From positions 79,615,501 through 79,679,500 of the forward strand of contig CM042021.1 in the NCBI GenBank assembly GCA_023525975.1: 64,000 nucleotides of DNA. Reading direction: 5' to 3'. Positions within the stretch are counted from its first letter, which is position 1; each line of letters opens with the position of its first letter. The DNA is from Smallanthus sonchifolius. Its lineage: Eukaryota > Streptophyta > Magnoliopsida > Asterales > Asteraceae. The position numbers and the translations under genes were made by a program. Under the pieces are notes generated by a model. It was not told the DNA's origin. It saw nothing but the letters and a program-made list of their open reading frames with translations, and made no database searches. Positions 9,155-19,503 of the stretch are shown here, piece after piece.

Positions 9155-9187
9155 TCTGCAGAAGACGCCGCAAATGTTTATGATTTA

Positions 9188-9649
9188 TTGCGTGGCGACA
9201 ATGACTCCAGTTTTTCTACTCGTGCTACTGCACCAATTATAACTCCTGATTCCAATGCTGCATCTGCATCTGGAACTCATGACAGTAATGATAGTGAAGA
9301 TGTTCTTGTTGATGGAGATGACGCTCCAGCCAATCCTAACACAACTGTAGGAAATGAAGCTCCAGCTGATCCAATAAACATTGAATCTTCTTCCTCTGGA
9401 ACATAGGAAATGGGGGAGTTAAGCACGAATCTAGATCCAGAAATTCAAGAACCGATTGTACCGGAGACGAGGGTGCATAGGAATCATCCAATTGACAACA
9501 TTATTGGTGATCCTTGTGCCGGTGTTCAGACTCGTCATAGAACCATCACTGAGAACACCAGTCTTTACACAGAGATATTTGACACTGGTGTCATGGAAAC
9601 ACGTCTGCATGCTGCATTCGTGTCCCAGTTAGAGCCGAAAAATATGTGA
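9188..9649 (+). pseudogene. pol: E2 integrase C-terminal tail and linker to RT, broken
   Basis: It is in the same frame as the integrase, after the TAA at 9152. It is acidic, low complexity (Asn, Asp, Ala, Pro) and disordered-looking, as is usual between copia integrase and RT. A TAG at 9404-9406 interrupts it, and the second part (from 9410) ends at TGA 9647-9649, where a two-base insertion (AT in AAAATATGTG) moves the reading to the RT frame. It was part of one Pol polyprotein. Confidence 0.75.
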
Positions 9650-10671
9650 AGGAGGCTCTCACTGACAACTGCTGGATTGAGGCGATGCAAGATGAACTGT
9701 CTCAATTCCAAAAGTTGCACGTGTGGGATTTAGTTGACTTGCCAAAAGGCTTTCAGCCAATTAGTACCAGATGGGTGTTCAAATGCAAGACGGATGATCG
9801 TCATGTAGTTGTGAAGAACAAAGCAAGGTTGGTTGTTCAGGGTTTTTATCAACAAGAGGGCTTGGATTACAATGAAGTATATGCCCTAGTTGCTAGAATT
9901 AAGGCCATTCGACTGTTCTTGGCTTATGCCACATATGTCGGCTTCAAGGTCTATCAACTTGATGTGAAGAGTGCTTTCCTTTATGGTAAGGTGCATGAAG
10001 AAGTCTATGTCACTCAACCTCCCGGTTTTGAAGATCCGCATAATATCAATAAAGTGTACAAGCTCGACAAAGCACTTTATGGTCTTCATCAAGCACCGCG
10101 GGCATGGTATGAGACATTATCTAAGCATTTACTGTCTAATGGTTTTGACCGTGGACAGATTGACTCGACTCTCTTCATACGGAAAGCAGGAGGTGACATT
10201 CTTCTTGTGCAAGTATATGTCGACGACATTATCTTTGGGTCGACCAATGAAGGGATGTGTAGGGAATTCGAGAAGGTGATGAAGTCCAAGTTCAAAATGA
10301 GCAATATGGGTGAACTGTCATTCTTTCTAGGTCTGCAAGTCAGTCAAAGAGAGAATGGTATTTATCTACATCAAACTATGTACGTGCAGGACATCTTGTC
10401 AAAATACAAGATGAGTGATAGCACTATTTATGGCACACCAATCCCAGTCAATCATGGTTTGCATCCCGACAGAGATGGAAAGGATGTGGACTGCAGGTTG
10501 TACCGTGGGATGATCGGATCACTTATGTATCTCACAGCTTCAAGACCCGATATAATGTTTGTTGTATGTTTGTGCTCAAGGTTTCAGTCTCAACCGAAGG
10601 AGTCACATATGATAGCTGTGTTGAGAATTTTCAGATATCTGAAAGGGAAACCCCGATTAGGTCTTTGGTAC
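9646..10671 (+). pseudogene. pol: E2 copia reverse transcriptase, cut off by TR-GAG
   Basis: The copia-type RT domain (RVT_2) copies element RNA into DNA inside the particle. Catalytic residues are present: D106 in QLDVKSAFLYG and D193-D194 in YVDDIIFGS. The conserved TRWVFKCK and ALYGLHQAPRAWY blocks are also there. The native frame stops at about 10671, where the TR-GAG element is inserted with duplication GGTAC; the open frame running on to 10734 is LTR sequence of the insert, not protein. The reading frame of the rest resumes at 16818. Confidence 0.92.
10667..10671. repeat. target site duplication of TR-GAG (GGTAC), partner at 16816-16820
   Basis: GGTAC precedes the TG of the left LTR and follows the CA of the right LTR. 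Removing the insert with one copy restores the RT to RNase H reading frame, so the boundaries are firm. Confidence 0.97.
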
Positions 10672-11034
10672 TGTAAGGCCCCTTTCCTGAAAGGCCTCAC
10701 TTATTGGATTTACTCATCAACAAATAGAACTTAATCATAAGACATTCTTTAACACAGCGGAAACGATTTAAAACTTTAACATACGCAGCAGAAACACATA
10801 ACATGTCTAAACATAACTTGTCAACATACAAACTGAAACTTGTCTGAATCAACTAAAACAATAACATAGACAGGATGCCAGACTCTGGTCTTCGGGTAAC
10901 TCTTCTCGCCAAGCCAAGCATCCACTTCCATCTACTGCCACCTACACTTAACTGATGTGCATACTAAAAATCAGCAACGCTGAGTGAGTTCTAACGTTTA
11001 CTTTAAATCAATTTTACAAAAGATTTACTAAAAC

Positions 11035-11228
11035 ACATATACTGCCAATAAGGCTAAACTTAACACACTTTACTTTTCAAACATATATACTGCCATTAAG
11101 GCTAAACTTAACACACTTTACTTTTCAAACATATATACTGCCATTAAGGCTAAACTTAACACACTTTACTTTTCAAACATATATACTGCCATTAAGGCTA
11201 AACTTAACACACTTTACTTTTCAAACAG
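11035..11228. repeat. four tandem 48-bp repeats in TR-GAG LTR
   Basis: The phrase ACTGCCATTAAGGCTAAAC recurs at 11041, 11089, 11137 and 11185, an exact 48-bp period; the first unit differs slightly. The second LTR carries the same block at offset 3701. Confidence 0.9.
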
Positions 11229-11277
11229 TTTAAAACGTATAATAAACCGTCAATTCCTCTTTACTGTACTGCCCTCA

Positions 11278-11496
11278 TGGCTTACATCCATGAACCGACA
11301 AGTACCTGGTCAATGCCCCCATGATCAACGACCATGAACCGACACTACCGCTTAACCGTCAATTCACTTGTTACATACTGTACCGCCCCCATGGATTCAT
11401 CCATGAACCGACGAGTACCTGGTCAATGCCCCCATGGATTCATCCATGAACCGACAATACCCTGGTCAATGCCCCCATGGCTCACGTCCATGAACC
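11278..11496. repeat. CATGG/CCATG hairpin repeats in TR-GAG LTR
   Basis: About five imperfect units contain CATGG, a 6-8 base spacer and CCATG, followed by AACCGAC; the best are CATGGAT-TC-ATCCATG. Units are separated by TACCTGGTCAATGCCCC. Function unknown. Confidence 0.75.
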
Positions 11497-11740
11497 GACA
11501 ATACCGCTTAACGCTAAGGGGAGGTTGCGTGGACCTCCCGAGCAACCGCCGTCACTCATCCCAGTTGTACAACCGTTAACGAACCCAAAGGTTCTTACTA
11601 ATGGGTAGAACCCATATCTGACATCTTGTACAAGTAACATCCGTCCCAAGGACCTTTATAGCTGGTACATATTCCCGAAGGAAAACTGTTCACTTTACTG
11701 TTCATAAATATTTCTGTAAATCTTGCTCATAACTTAACAT

Positions 11741-12166
11741 ATATCATGCCTTTGTTTATGTGTATAAAAATATAGTAAACGCTTGCCAAATGATATATCT
11801 TTGCTTTTACTGAAACATAGCTTATCATAAAATACATCTTACTTTCTGAAACATAGCTTATCATATATATCATGCCTTTGTTTATGTATATGAAAATATA
11901 GTAAACGCTTGCCAAATGATATATCTTACTTTACTGAAAACATACTAGCACATATATCATGCCTTTGTTTATGTATATGAAAATATAGTAAACGCTTGCC
12001 AAATGATATATCTTTGCTTTTACTGAAACATAGCTTATCATAAAATACATCTTACTTTCTGAAACATAGCTTATCATATATATCATGCCTTTGTTTATGT
12101 ATATGAAAATATAGTAAACGCTTGCCAAATGATATATCTTACTTTACTGAAAACATACTTTTGCCT
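11741..12166. repeat. 213-bp tandem duplication in TR-GAG LTR
   Basis: ATATCATGCC starts occur at 11741, 11867, 11954 and 12080 (spacings 126, 87, 126), so a 213-bp unit is present twice. It is AT-rich. Short open frames on the minus strand just mirror the duplication. Confidence 0.8.
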
Positions 12167-12269
12167 CTTTTAAACCTTTCACTAAAACATGGCTTTTCTC
12201 TTCAGTTTATAATATATAAAATATAATAAACACTTTACACTAAGTATGCACACCACCCCTAAAGAAGGC

Positions 12270-12293
12270 AAAAAGGGGATTAGAACTCACCTG
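12270..12293 (-). promoter_or_regulatory. conserved splice-donor-like LTR block (TR-GAG)
   Basis: On the minus strand the sequence reads CAG|GTGAGTTCT then CCCCTTTTT. The same block (AG|GTGAGT, about 6 bases, CCCCTTTT) is present in the E1, E4 and E6 LTRs in element sense. The copy in the 5' LTR of this element is at 15971-15994. It could be a 5' splice site of an LTR exon; no clear acceptor is seen in this family. Confidence 0.45.
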
Positions 12294-12410
12294 GTATCTT
12301 AGCTGGTATGATCTACCGGATCTCACTCAATCTAAACAATCATAACAATTCGACACGTATTAGACTTAACTCGACACTGAACTGTTTCACTATTTCTGAA
12401 CTTAAGGCTC

Positions 12411-12600
12411 TTCGAAACTTCCTAGTTTCGATACCTGCAGACCTATCGAAACTCCTAGTTTCGATACATGCTGACTATCGAAACTTAGTTTCGATACATG
12501 CTGACTATCGAAACTACCTAGTTTCGATACATGTCCCAGACCTATCGAAACTTCTAGTTTCGATACATGTCCCAGACCTATCGAAACTTCTAGTTTCGAC
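12411..12600. repeat. six TCGAAACT/AGTTTCGA hairpins in TR-GAG LTR
   Basis: Six hairpins with 6-8-bp stems and short loops (zero to four bases), separated by 10-20 bases (ACATGCTGACT, ACATGTCCCAGACCT). The second copy lies at 16112-16301. The same stem is used nine times in the E6 LTR, which otherwise shares little with this LTR. Confidence 0.9.
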
Positions 12601-13114
12601 CTGCGCAGACCAGCCTTCTTCCCCGTGAAAAACCCTAACTTTCGCATGCAGGTCCGACCTTGTCAAGATCCGGACTTTTTTACATTCAAAACGTTTGTTT
12701 TTCGTTTAAGAACTCAAATCTTTACTTTTCTTTCAGTTTCATCCGCAAAAACACCATCTTTTTACTCAAAACCCGAAAAACCCCAAAATGAAGAAAAACT
12801 CAGATCTAGGAGAATCGGTTACCTGTAAACGCTTCCTTTTCGTTGATAAACACTCACGAGACTCTTGCTAACGATCCTTGAAGCTCACTCCGAAAACCGG
12901 GACTTTCTCTCTCTAAGCTCTCTCTCGCTTTCTCTCTCTAGAATTCCGAAAATGGTGTTGCAAATGAGGGTTTGGGGCTGGTCTTGAGACTTATAAGGGC
13001 CCAAACCCTTGTCCCTTTCGGCCCATACACCCCGGCCCAATCCCGCTTCCCTTTTCTTATATAAGTTTTAATTTTTCGTGAATTCTTTCGCACTCTAAAA
13101 CTCAGGATGTTACA

Positions 13115-13152
13115 AGTCTACCCTCCTTACAATAGGTTTCGTCCTCGAAACC
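13115..13152 (-). promoter_or_regulatory. TR-GAG polypurine tract and adjacent stem-loop
   Basis: On the minus strand GTAAGGAGGGTAGACT (13130-13115) ends at the 3' LTR and is the likely plus-strand primer. Just upstream is GGTTTCG/CGAAACC (13135-13152) with a four-base loop, equivalent in place to the AATTTCG/CGAAATT hairpins of E1 and E6. Confidence 0.75.
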
Positions 13153-13258
13153 TGCCATAAGCTATACTGACAGCAAATCACAGAATGGGTGGCATAAACC
13201 GTAGCTATGCAAGGCAGCTTGGTCATGAAGGCCATTGTGATTAACTACCGCTGAGAGC
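13153..13258 (-). other. TR-GAG short 3' untranslated stretch
   Basis: About 100 bp between gag stop and the stem-loop; no ORF and no recognised motif. A pol gene would be expected here in an autonomous relative. Confidence 0.6.
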
Positions 13259-14107
13259 TTATCTTCGGGCGATCTCAAATTCTAAGGCATCTAGACTAAC
13301 GGGGCTAACTAATTTAGTAAGGGAATAATAACATAAAGTTGCCATATCACGAATAAGAGCTTGCAACGTCAGGAACTCTCTCTCCACCTTGTGGACTTCG
13401 TTCTTAGGACAAAACTTCTCAATTACTAACGCTTTCAGATCATTCCACCTCATTAGTTCGACCGCTTGGTCACCCTTTGCCTGCTTCACCGTCTCCCACC
13501 AATGTGCTGCTTCTCCTTTCAATGACTTTGCAGCGAACATGACTGCTTGTTCCGGTCGACATTCACTAAGACGAATGGTCGACTCCATGCCATTAATCCA
13601 ATCTAAAGTATCAGCTGCTTCTTTCTTTCCAGTTAGCTCAGGGGGATCACAACCACGAAATGCCTTGTAATCGCACCCGCGAGTAGGCGGTGCAACATTC
13701 TCTACCAGAACTGGTCCTCCCGTAGCTGGAAGCACCACAGGCTCTTCAGTTGTGTTAGGGCTCTCCTTGGCCTTCCTCAAGGCTTCGTCTAGTATGGCCG
13801 GTAAGGTTTCCTTCAACAGTCGGGTAAACTCACGACCGAGAGCTGCTTGTACGACTGGTTCAAACTCAAACGTCTGATCATCTTCTGCCGCATGTTCAAC
13901 ATTGTGCTGACTGACTACCGTATCAGTATGGGTAGTGTGAACACTCCCCTCAATCTCTTGGTTGGTTCTAGCTACACCGCGGCGGCATGTACGCCCACCA
14001 CGTCTTCCTCCTCCACCTCCTCTAGTTCCTCTACGTCTAGCCATTTCTAACTGAAAGATAGAGAACAAAGGATTTAATTTCACCATGCTAGGGAATATGT
14101 AGAACAC
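13259..14107 (-). CDS. gag: TR-GAG Gag protein (Ty3 retrotransposon gag domain)
   Basis: 282 codons; Met 22 (14044) is the more likely start, giving MARRRGTRGG and a strongly Arg/Gly-rich N-terminus suited to RNA binding. Residues about 140-260 fit the Ty3 gag domain: CDYKAFRGCDPPELTG, WINGMESTIRLSEC, AHWWETVK, FCPKNEVHKVEREF. It should form or join virus-like particles. There is no zinc knuckle and no protease: the protein ends shortly after the gag core. The primer site and 5' LTR lie upstream on the same strand. The frame is intact, consistent with selection for Gag in a non-autonomous element. Its gag core is related to, but clearly different from, that of E6. Confidence 0.88.
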   Translation of the reverse strand: MFYIFPSMVKLNPLFSIFQLEMARRRGTRGGGGGRRGGRTCRRGVARTNQEIEGSVHTTHTDTVVSQHNVEHAAEDDQTFEFEPVVQAALGREFTRLLKETLPAILDEALRKAKESPNTTEEPVVLPATGGPVLVENVAPPTRGCDYKAFRGCDPPELTGKKEAADTLDWINGMESTIRLSECRPEQAVMFAAKSLKGEAAHWWETVKQAKGDQAVELMRWNDLKALVIEKFCPKNEVHKVEREFLTLQALIRDMATLCYYSLTKLVSPVSLDALEFEIARR

Positions 14108-14357
14108 AATAAGTAAGGTAAGATGTTAATATACACTGGCCATCTGTAATTAACCATTACATCACATCTTGTTTTCTATTTATTCGCTTTCATGGTTCCA
14201 CTAAAGCCTCTATTCTTATCTTGACACTCTAAAGGTAAACTTTACTTACTATACGCTTCTGATGCTTTGGCTTGAGTTACCCGTACTGGCATCCGCTACT
14301 TGTCCCATTCTCAGTTTAAGTCTGGACATCGGGGATGTCCAAATCTCTCAAACTATG
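14108..14357 (-). other. TR-GAG leader between primer site and gag
   Basis: About 250 bp with no ORF of note; 5' untranslated leader of the element. Confidence 0.6.
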
Positions 14358-14369
14358 GCTCTGATACCA
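14358..14369 (-). other. TR-GAG primer binding site (initiator-Met tRNA)
   Basis: The minus strand reads TGGTATCAGAGC, three bases after the end of the 5' LTR. It fixes the orientation of the element. Confidence 0.95.
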
Positions 14370-14372
14370 ACT

Positions 14373-16815
14373 TGTAAGGCCCCTTTCCTGAAAGGCCTCA
14401 CTTATTGGATTTACTCATCAACAAATAGAACTTAATCATAAGACATTCTTTAACACAGCGGAAACGATTTAAAACTTTAACATACGCAGCAGAAACACAT
14501 AACATGTCTAAACATAACTTGTCAACATACAAACTGAAACTTGTCTGAATCAACTAAAACAATAACATAGACAGGATGCCAGACTCTGGTCTTCGGGTAA
14601 CTCTTCTCGCCAAGCCAAGCATCCACTTCCATCTACTGCCACCTACACTTAACTGATGTGCATACTAAAAATCAGCAACGCTGAGTGAGTTCTAACGTTT
14701 ACTTTAAATCAATTTTACAAAAGATTTACTAAAACACATATACTGCCAATAAGGCTAAACTTAACACACTTTACTTTTCAAACATATATACTGCCATTAA
14801 GGCTAAACTTAACACACTTTACTTTTCAAACATATATACTGCCATTAAGGCTAAACTTAACACACTTTACTTTTCAAACATATATACTGCCATTAAGGCT
14901 AAACTTAACACACTTTACTTTTCAAACAGTTTAAAACGTATAATAAACCGTCAATTCCTCTTTACTGTACTGCCCTCATGGCTTACATCCATGAACCGAC
15001 AAGTACCTGGTCAATGCCCCCATGATCAACGACCATGAACCGACACTACCGCTTAACCGTCAATTCACTTGTTACATACTGTACCGCCCCCATGGATTCA
15101 TCCATGAACCGACGAGTACCTGGTCAATGCCCCCATGGATTCATCCATGAACCGACAATACCCTGGTCAATGCCCCCATGGCTCACGTCCATGAACCGAC
15201 AATACCGCTTAACGCTAAGGGGAGGTTGCGTGGACCTCCCGAGCAACCGCCGTCACTCATCCCAGTTGTACAACCGTTAACGAACCCAAAGGTTCTTACT
15301 AATGGGTAGAACCCATATCTGACATCTTGTACAAGTAACATCTGTCCCAAGGACCTTTATAGCTGGTACATATTCCCGAAGGAAAACTGTTCACTTTACT
15401 GTTCATAAATATTTCTGTAAATCTTGCTCATAACTTAACATATATCATGCCTTTGTTTATGTATATAAAAATATAGTAAACGCTTGCCAAATGATATATC
15501 TTTGCTTTTACTGAAACATAGCTTATCATAAAATACATCTTACTTTCTGAAACATAGCTTATCATATATATCATGCCTTTGTTTATGTATATGAAAATAT
15601 AGTAAACGCTTGCCAAATGATATATCTTACTTTACTGAAAACATACTAGCACATATATCATGCCTTTGTTTATGTATATGAAAATATAGTAAACGCTTGC
15701 CAAATGATATATCTTTGCTTTTACTGAAACATAGCTTATCATAAAATACATCTTACTTTCTGAAACATAGCTTATCATATATATCATGCCTTTGTTTATG
15801 TATATGAAAATATAGTAAACGCTTACCAAATGATATATCTTACTTTACTGAAAACATACTTTTGCCTCTTTTAAACCTTTCACTAAAACATGGCTTTTCT
15901 CTTCAGTTTATAATATATAAAATATAATAAACACTTTACACTAAGTATGCACACCACCCCTAAAGAAGGCAAAAAGGGGATTAGAACTCACCTGGTATCT
16001 TAGCTGGTATGATCTACCGGATCTCACTCAATCTAAACAATCATAACAATTCGACACGTATTAGACTTAACTCGACACTGAACTGTTTCACTATTTCTGA
16101 ACTTAAGGCTCTTCGAAACTTCCTAGTTTCGATACCTGCAGACCTATCGAAACTCCTAGTTTCGATACATGCTGACTATCGAAACTTAGTTTCGATACAT
16201 GCTGACTATCGAAACTACCTAGTTTCGATACATGTCCCAGACCTATCGAAACTTCTAGTTTCGATACATGTCCCAGACCTATCGAAACTTCTAGTTTCGA
16301 CCTGCGCAGACCAGCCTTCTTCCCTGTGAAAAACCCTAACTTTCGCATGCAGGTCCGACCTTGTCAAGATCCGGACTTTTTTACATTCAAAACGTTTGTT
16401 TTTCGTTTAAGAACTCAAATCTTTACTTTTCTTTCAGTTTCATCCGCAAAAACACCATCTTTTTACTCAAAACCCGAAAAACCCCAAAATGAAGAAAAAC
16501 TCAGATCTAGGAGAATCGGTTACCTGTAAACGCTTCCTTTTCGTTGATAAACACTCACGAGACTCTTGCTAACGATCCTTGAAGCTCACTCCGAAAACCG
16601 GGACTTTCTCTCTCTAAGCTCTCTCTCGCTTTCTCTCTCTAGAATTCCGAAAATGGTGTTGCAAATGAGGGTTTGGGGCTGGTCTTGAGACTTATAAGGG
16701 CCCAAACCCTTGTCCCTTTCGGCCCATACACCCCGGCCCAAGCCCGCTTCCCTTTTCTTATATAAGTTTTAATTTTTCGTGAATTCTTTCGCACTCTAAA
16801 ACTCAGGATGTTACA
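14373..16815 (-). repeat. TR-GAG 5' LTR (2443 bp)
   Basis: Same length as 10672-13114 with only a handful of substitutions (for example at 15342, 15828 and 16324). It contains the same four repeat blocks at offset +3701. Confidence 0.95.
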
Positions 16816-16817
16816 GG

Positions 16818-17309
16818 TACTCTAAGCAGCAGTCATTCGACTTCAAAGCCTACACTGATTCAGATTATGGCGGTTGTAACCTTGACAGAAAGTCAACTTC
16901 TGGTGGATGTCAATTCTTAGGAGACAGGCTGGTCTCCTGGCAGTGCAAGAAGCAGTCAACGGTTTCTGTCTCAACTTGTGAAGCAGAATACATTGCTGCA
17001 GCGAGCGGTTGTTCTCAGATACTATGGATTCAGCAGCAGTTGAGAGACTACGGCTTAAACTTCACTGGAACTCCTCTATTCATTGACAACAATGCCACCA
17101 TGTCCATCACAAATAACCCGGTGAAACATTCCAAAACTAAACATACAGAGATTCGCCATCATTTCATCCGTGATTGTGCTGAAAAGCATTTAATTGAACT
17201 TGTAAAAGTTTACACGGATGACAATCTTGCTGACCTTTTCACAAAGGCATTTGATCGATCCCGTTTTGAGCATCTTGTCAACTTGATAGGAATGTTCATT
17301 CCTGAGTGA
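16818..17309 (+). pseudogene. pol: E2 RNase H, continuation of pol after TR-GAG
   Basis: The open frame starts at the second GGTAC copy and continues the Pol frame that stops at 10671. It encodes the copia RNase H: AYTDSDYGG near the start, STCEAEYIAA, the FIDNNATMSI block, KHTEIRHHFIRD and a C-terminal LADLFTKAF before TGA at 17307. It degrades the RNA strand during reverse transcription. Catalytic Asp/Glu residues in TDSD, CEAEY and IDN are present. Nothing in this part is broken; the gene is inactive because of the 6.1-kb insert and the upstream stops. Confidence 0.92.
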
Positions 17310-18612
17310 AAACTAAGTTTTCTTAAATCATTTCAATTCATGGAAATTAAATTTTCAATTCTTTTAAATTTTCTGTATAGTTCTTTTAGTTTTAAAATAT
17401 TTTACAAAAATCAAAAAAAAAATAGAAAATGGAGAAAATTTCAATGTTAACTTGAGAAAAGAGGAAATGATAGTACATCAGAAATGATCTAAACTTCATA
17501 GACTGCTCATATGGGAAATGATTGCGTCATTCTTACTTATCTGTGTAAAATTATTATGTATTTAATCTGTTTATTTACAATTAATTTGAATTGTTAGTAG
17601 GCTGTATGCGTCTTTGAATCACTAGTAGTGTGGAAACTAAATCTAAATTACAACTGTGATTTGAACCCATGTTTGCAAGCGTGTGTGAGTAAAAGATTAG
17701 AAAAGATCACTATCAGATAAAGGATGTTAGATTTTGACAATAATTTTCTTTTGAGATCAGTTTCGGGTTATGTTGTTAGCACAATTAATGTGGTTCATCT
17801 CACTGCCCATACTCACAAGTATGCAAGGAGAGATTGAATCAAGACATGTCTCTACATTAACCGTTGAGCATGTATTCACCCTTGAATCATTCCTGGTTCA
17901 TTGAAATCAAATCCAGATAAAAGTTGGATCCCCTTACCTTATAATCAAACACCATGTTCATTATCCCGAATCATAATACCGATATTCAAAGAAGAAAATC
18001 ACATGAAACCAAGACAAAAGAATCACTCGATTCTGAATCTTATGATTCCTGATAATCCTTATGGATTCTGCTTGATTTTTCTGTGCTAATTTATGTAACT
18101 TCATTCTGAAAATTAAGAAAATCATTGGAATGCCTTGAAGATAGTGCAAAATATCATAGCATATCAGTGGGGTACACGTTGTATATCTTATAATTAATAC
18201 CTTAATACACAAGAACGTGATACAAAGATGCTTATAGTTTCAAATCCTATAATATTGTCAACTTGAATTACTTGTTTATGTGCTTATTATGTATGAATAA
18301 AGAGTAATACATGACATGATCTCATATTCTTTGATGTTTATAGTGTATCGTTTTTGCTATAAGTTAGCCTGATATGATCCTCTGCTCGTACCTTTGATCA
18401 AAAATAGCTTGTGTAAATGATTGTATATATCTATCTTGAAAAGAACAAAAAGATTTTAAGTTTTTAAGTTTATGCATAGTTCAAGTTTAAATCAGAAAAA
18501 GGCCAAAAATATTGTTTAATCTTCTTGAATTGTATTTGAATCCTCTTGGTTGAATATTTTTATCTTGTTCGTTATTTGACTTGAAAATCTTCATAAATTA
18601 TGAGTTGTAAAT
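17310..18612 (+). other. E2 spacer between pol and the internal hairpin module
   Basis: AT-rich, no ORF with recognisable protein. One decayed hairpin (CATACT/AGTATG, 17808-17823) resembles the LTR hairpins after C-to-T changes. Such long spacers before a 3' ORF are typical of large Sireviruses. Confidence 0.6.
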
Positions 18613-18774
18613 TGCGCACTTAAGGGTTGTGCGCACTTGTCAAGTACGCACGAAGTAACACTTGCGCACTTAACAAGTACGCAAGAGTTAAGCCTTGCGC
18701 ACTTGTTAAGTACGCAAGAGTTAACTCGTGCGAACTTAACAAGTACGCATGAACATTACGTGAGGGGTATAAAT
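18613..18774 (+). promoter_or_regulatory. internal copy of the LTR promoter module (hairpins plus TATAAAT)
   Basis: At least four TGCGCACTT/AAGTACGCA-type units (18613-18750), for example around 18663-18683 and 18695-18715, are followed 18 bp later by TATAAAT (18768-18774). The layout equals the U3 promoter at 3721-3860. Without the E1 insertion this module would lie about 0.7 kb before the 3' ORF at 35331, so it may drive a separate mRNA for that ORF. Inferred from sequence only. Confidence 0.6.
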
Positions 18775-18821
18775 CAGAGACTTAGAACATTTTTTAAGCT
18801 TTCACACTTTCAAACCCAAAG

Positions 18822-18826
18822 TTTCT
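18822..18826. repeat. target site duplication of E1 array (TTTCT), partner TTTCC 34656-34660
   Basis: Four of five bases agree across the whole 15.8-kb array, which fits one insertion followed by later duplication inside, with one point change. Confidence 0.7.
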
Positions 18827-19046
18827 TGTCACACCCCAACCGACGGCGGAATCATCGGGGCGGGACATGTAGACTGTTCATGAGCTCAAGGTTGACTAAA
18901 TTATAATATGTTAAATCCATTTCCATTCAAAACAAACATGAATCAAGTTCCAAGTACATAACGAAATACAATTTGTTTTTGAATTAAGATTAACTAGGTC
19001 CAAAGCCTATGTGTAGCATGTCTTGATCAAACTCATATGAACGCAC

Positions 19047-19503
19047 CTGAAACATGAATAAAATAAGGTCAACTAAAAAGTTGGTGAGTATAACACAAGT
19101 TTGTATATAGATAGCATATAGTTTGTAAACCAAATCCTTTACATAACATGACAAATAAGGCATTTATGGGGAGCCGCTATTGTGTAACTAAGTACAATCA
19201 AACCTTTGTAACTAGTATGCAAATTGTGTTGTCGGTATCAATCACCTCCACTTGGGTGGGTTTGTCAGACTCAATAGATCTATCATTGAAAACCGTCGGC
19301 TTGAATAGTTAATGATTGCACATAAATCGCACACAAAAGTTAGCACAAATAGTACTCGGGCATAAAGCTCAAGTTGCACACATGAATGTAAATAGGATTT
19401 GTAATTGTGTTGTTTGTGTAAATGTAAACATGTAATTTGTATATAGTTCATGTTTCACCCCAAAAGTGAAAAAGAGTAAAAGGGGTTGTGAAATACTCAC
19501 CTT
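19047..19503 (-). promoter_or_regulatory. putative LTR intron in E1 LTR 1
   Basis: On the minus strand a donor-like AAG|GTGAGTATTTC (19503-19491) is followed by CCCCTTTTACTC, and about 450 bp later by GTTGACC...TTTCAG|GTGCG (acceptor-like, AG at 19048-19047). Both ends resemble blocks in the E6 LTR. Copies are in LTR 2 (about 25579-26035) and LTR 3 (about 32122-32578). Splicing is a prediction. Confidence 0.4.

Larger units (their letters stand above)
10672..13114 (-). repeat. TR-GAG 3' LTR (2443 bp)
   Basis: It starts TGTAAGGCCCC and ends GATGTTACA, matching 14373-16815. Much of it is built from four different repeat blocks (48-bp repeats, CATGG hairpins, a 213-bp duplication, TCGAAACT hairpins). 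A TATATAAG motif lies near its 5' edge on the minus strand (about 13056-13066). The open frames in it are products of the repeats, not genes. Confidence 0.95.
10672..16815 (-). mobile_element. TR-GAG: gag-only non-autonomous Ty3 element
   Basis: Two 2443-bp LTRs enclose only 1258 bp. The minus strand carries the primer site next to the right LTR, so the right LTR (14373-16815) is 5'. The internal part holds one gag ORF and a polypurine tract, no pol. The LTRs differ at only about five or six of 2443 positions by eye, the youngest signal in the window after the tandem arrays. This is the layout known as TR-GAG (terminal repeats with a GAG domain) in plants; replication enzymes must come from another Ty3 element, perhaps the E6 family. 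Confidence 0.93.

Noticed and set aside
10672..10734. Reverse transcriptase frame continuing to 10734
   Set aside because: Bases after 10671 belong to the TR-GAG LTR; the true continuation is at 16818.
11727..12128. Two repeated ORFs with YYIFIYINKG
   Set aside because: They arise from the 213-bp AT-rich duplication in the TR-GAG LTR; no protein features.
12308..12628. 106-codon ORF with repeats (LVSIH...), and its copy at 16009-16329
   Set aside because: It is a translation of the TCGAAACT hairpin array in an LTR, with mirror ORFs on the other strand.
18637..18906. 89-codon ORF with HLTSTQELSLAHL repeats
   Set aside because: It is a translation of the hairpin units and runs into the E1 LTR.
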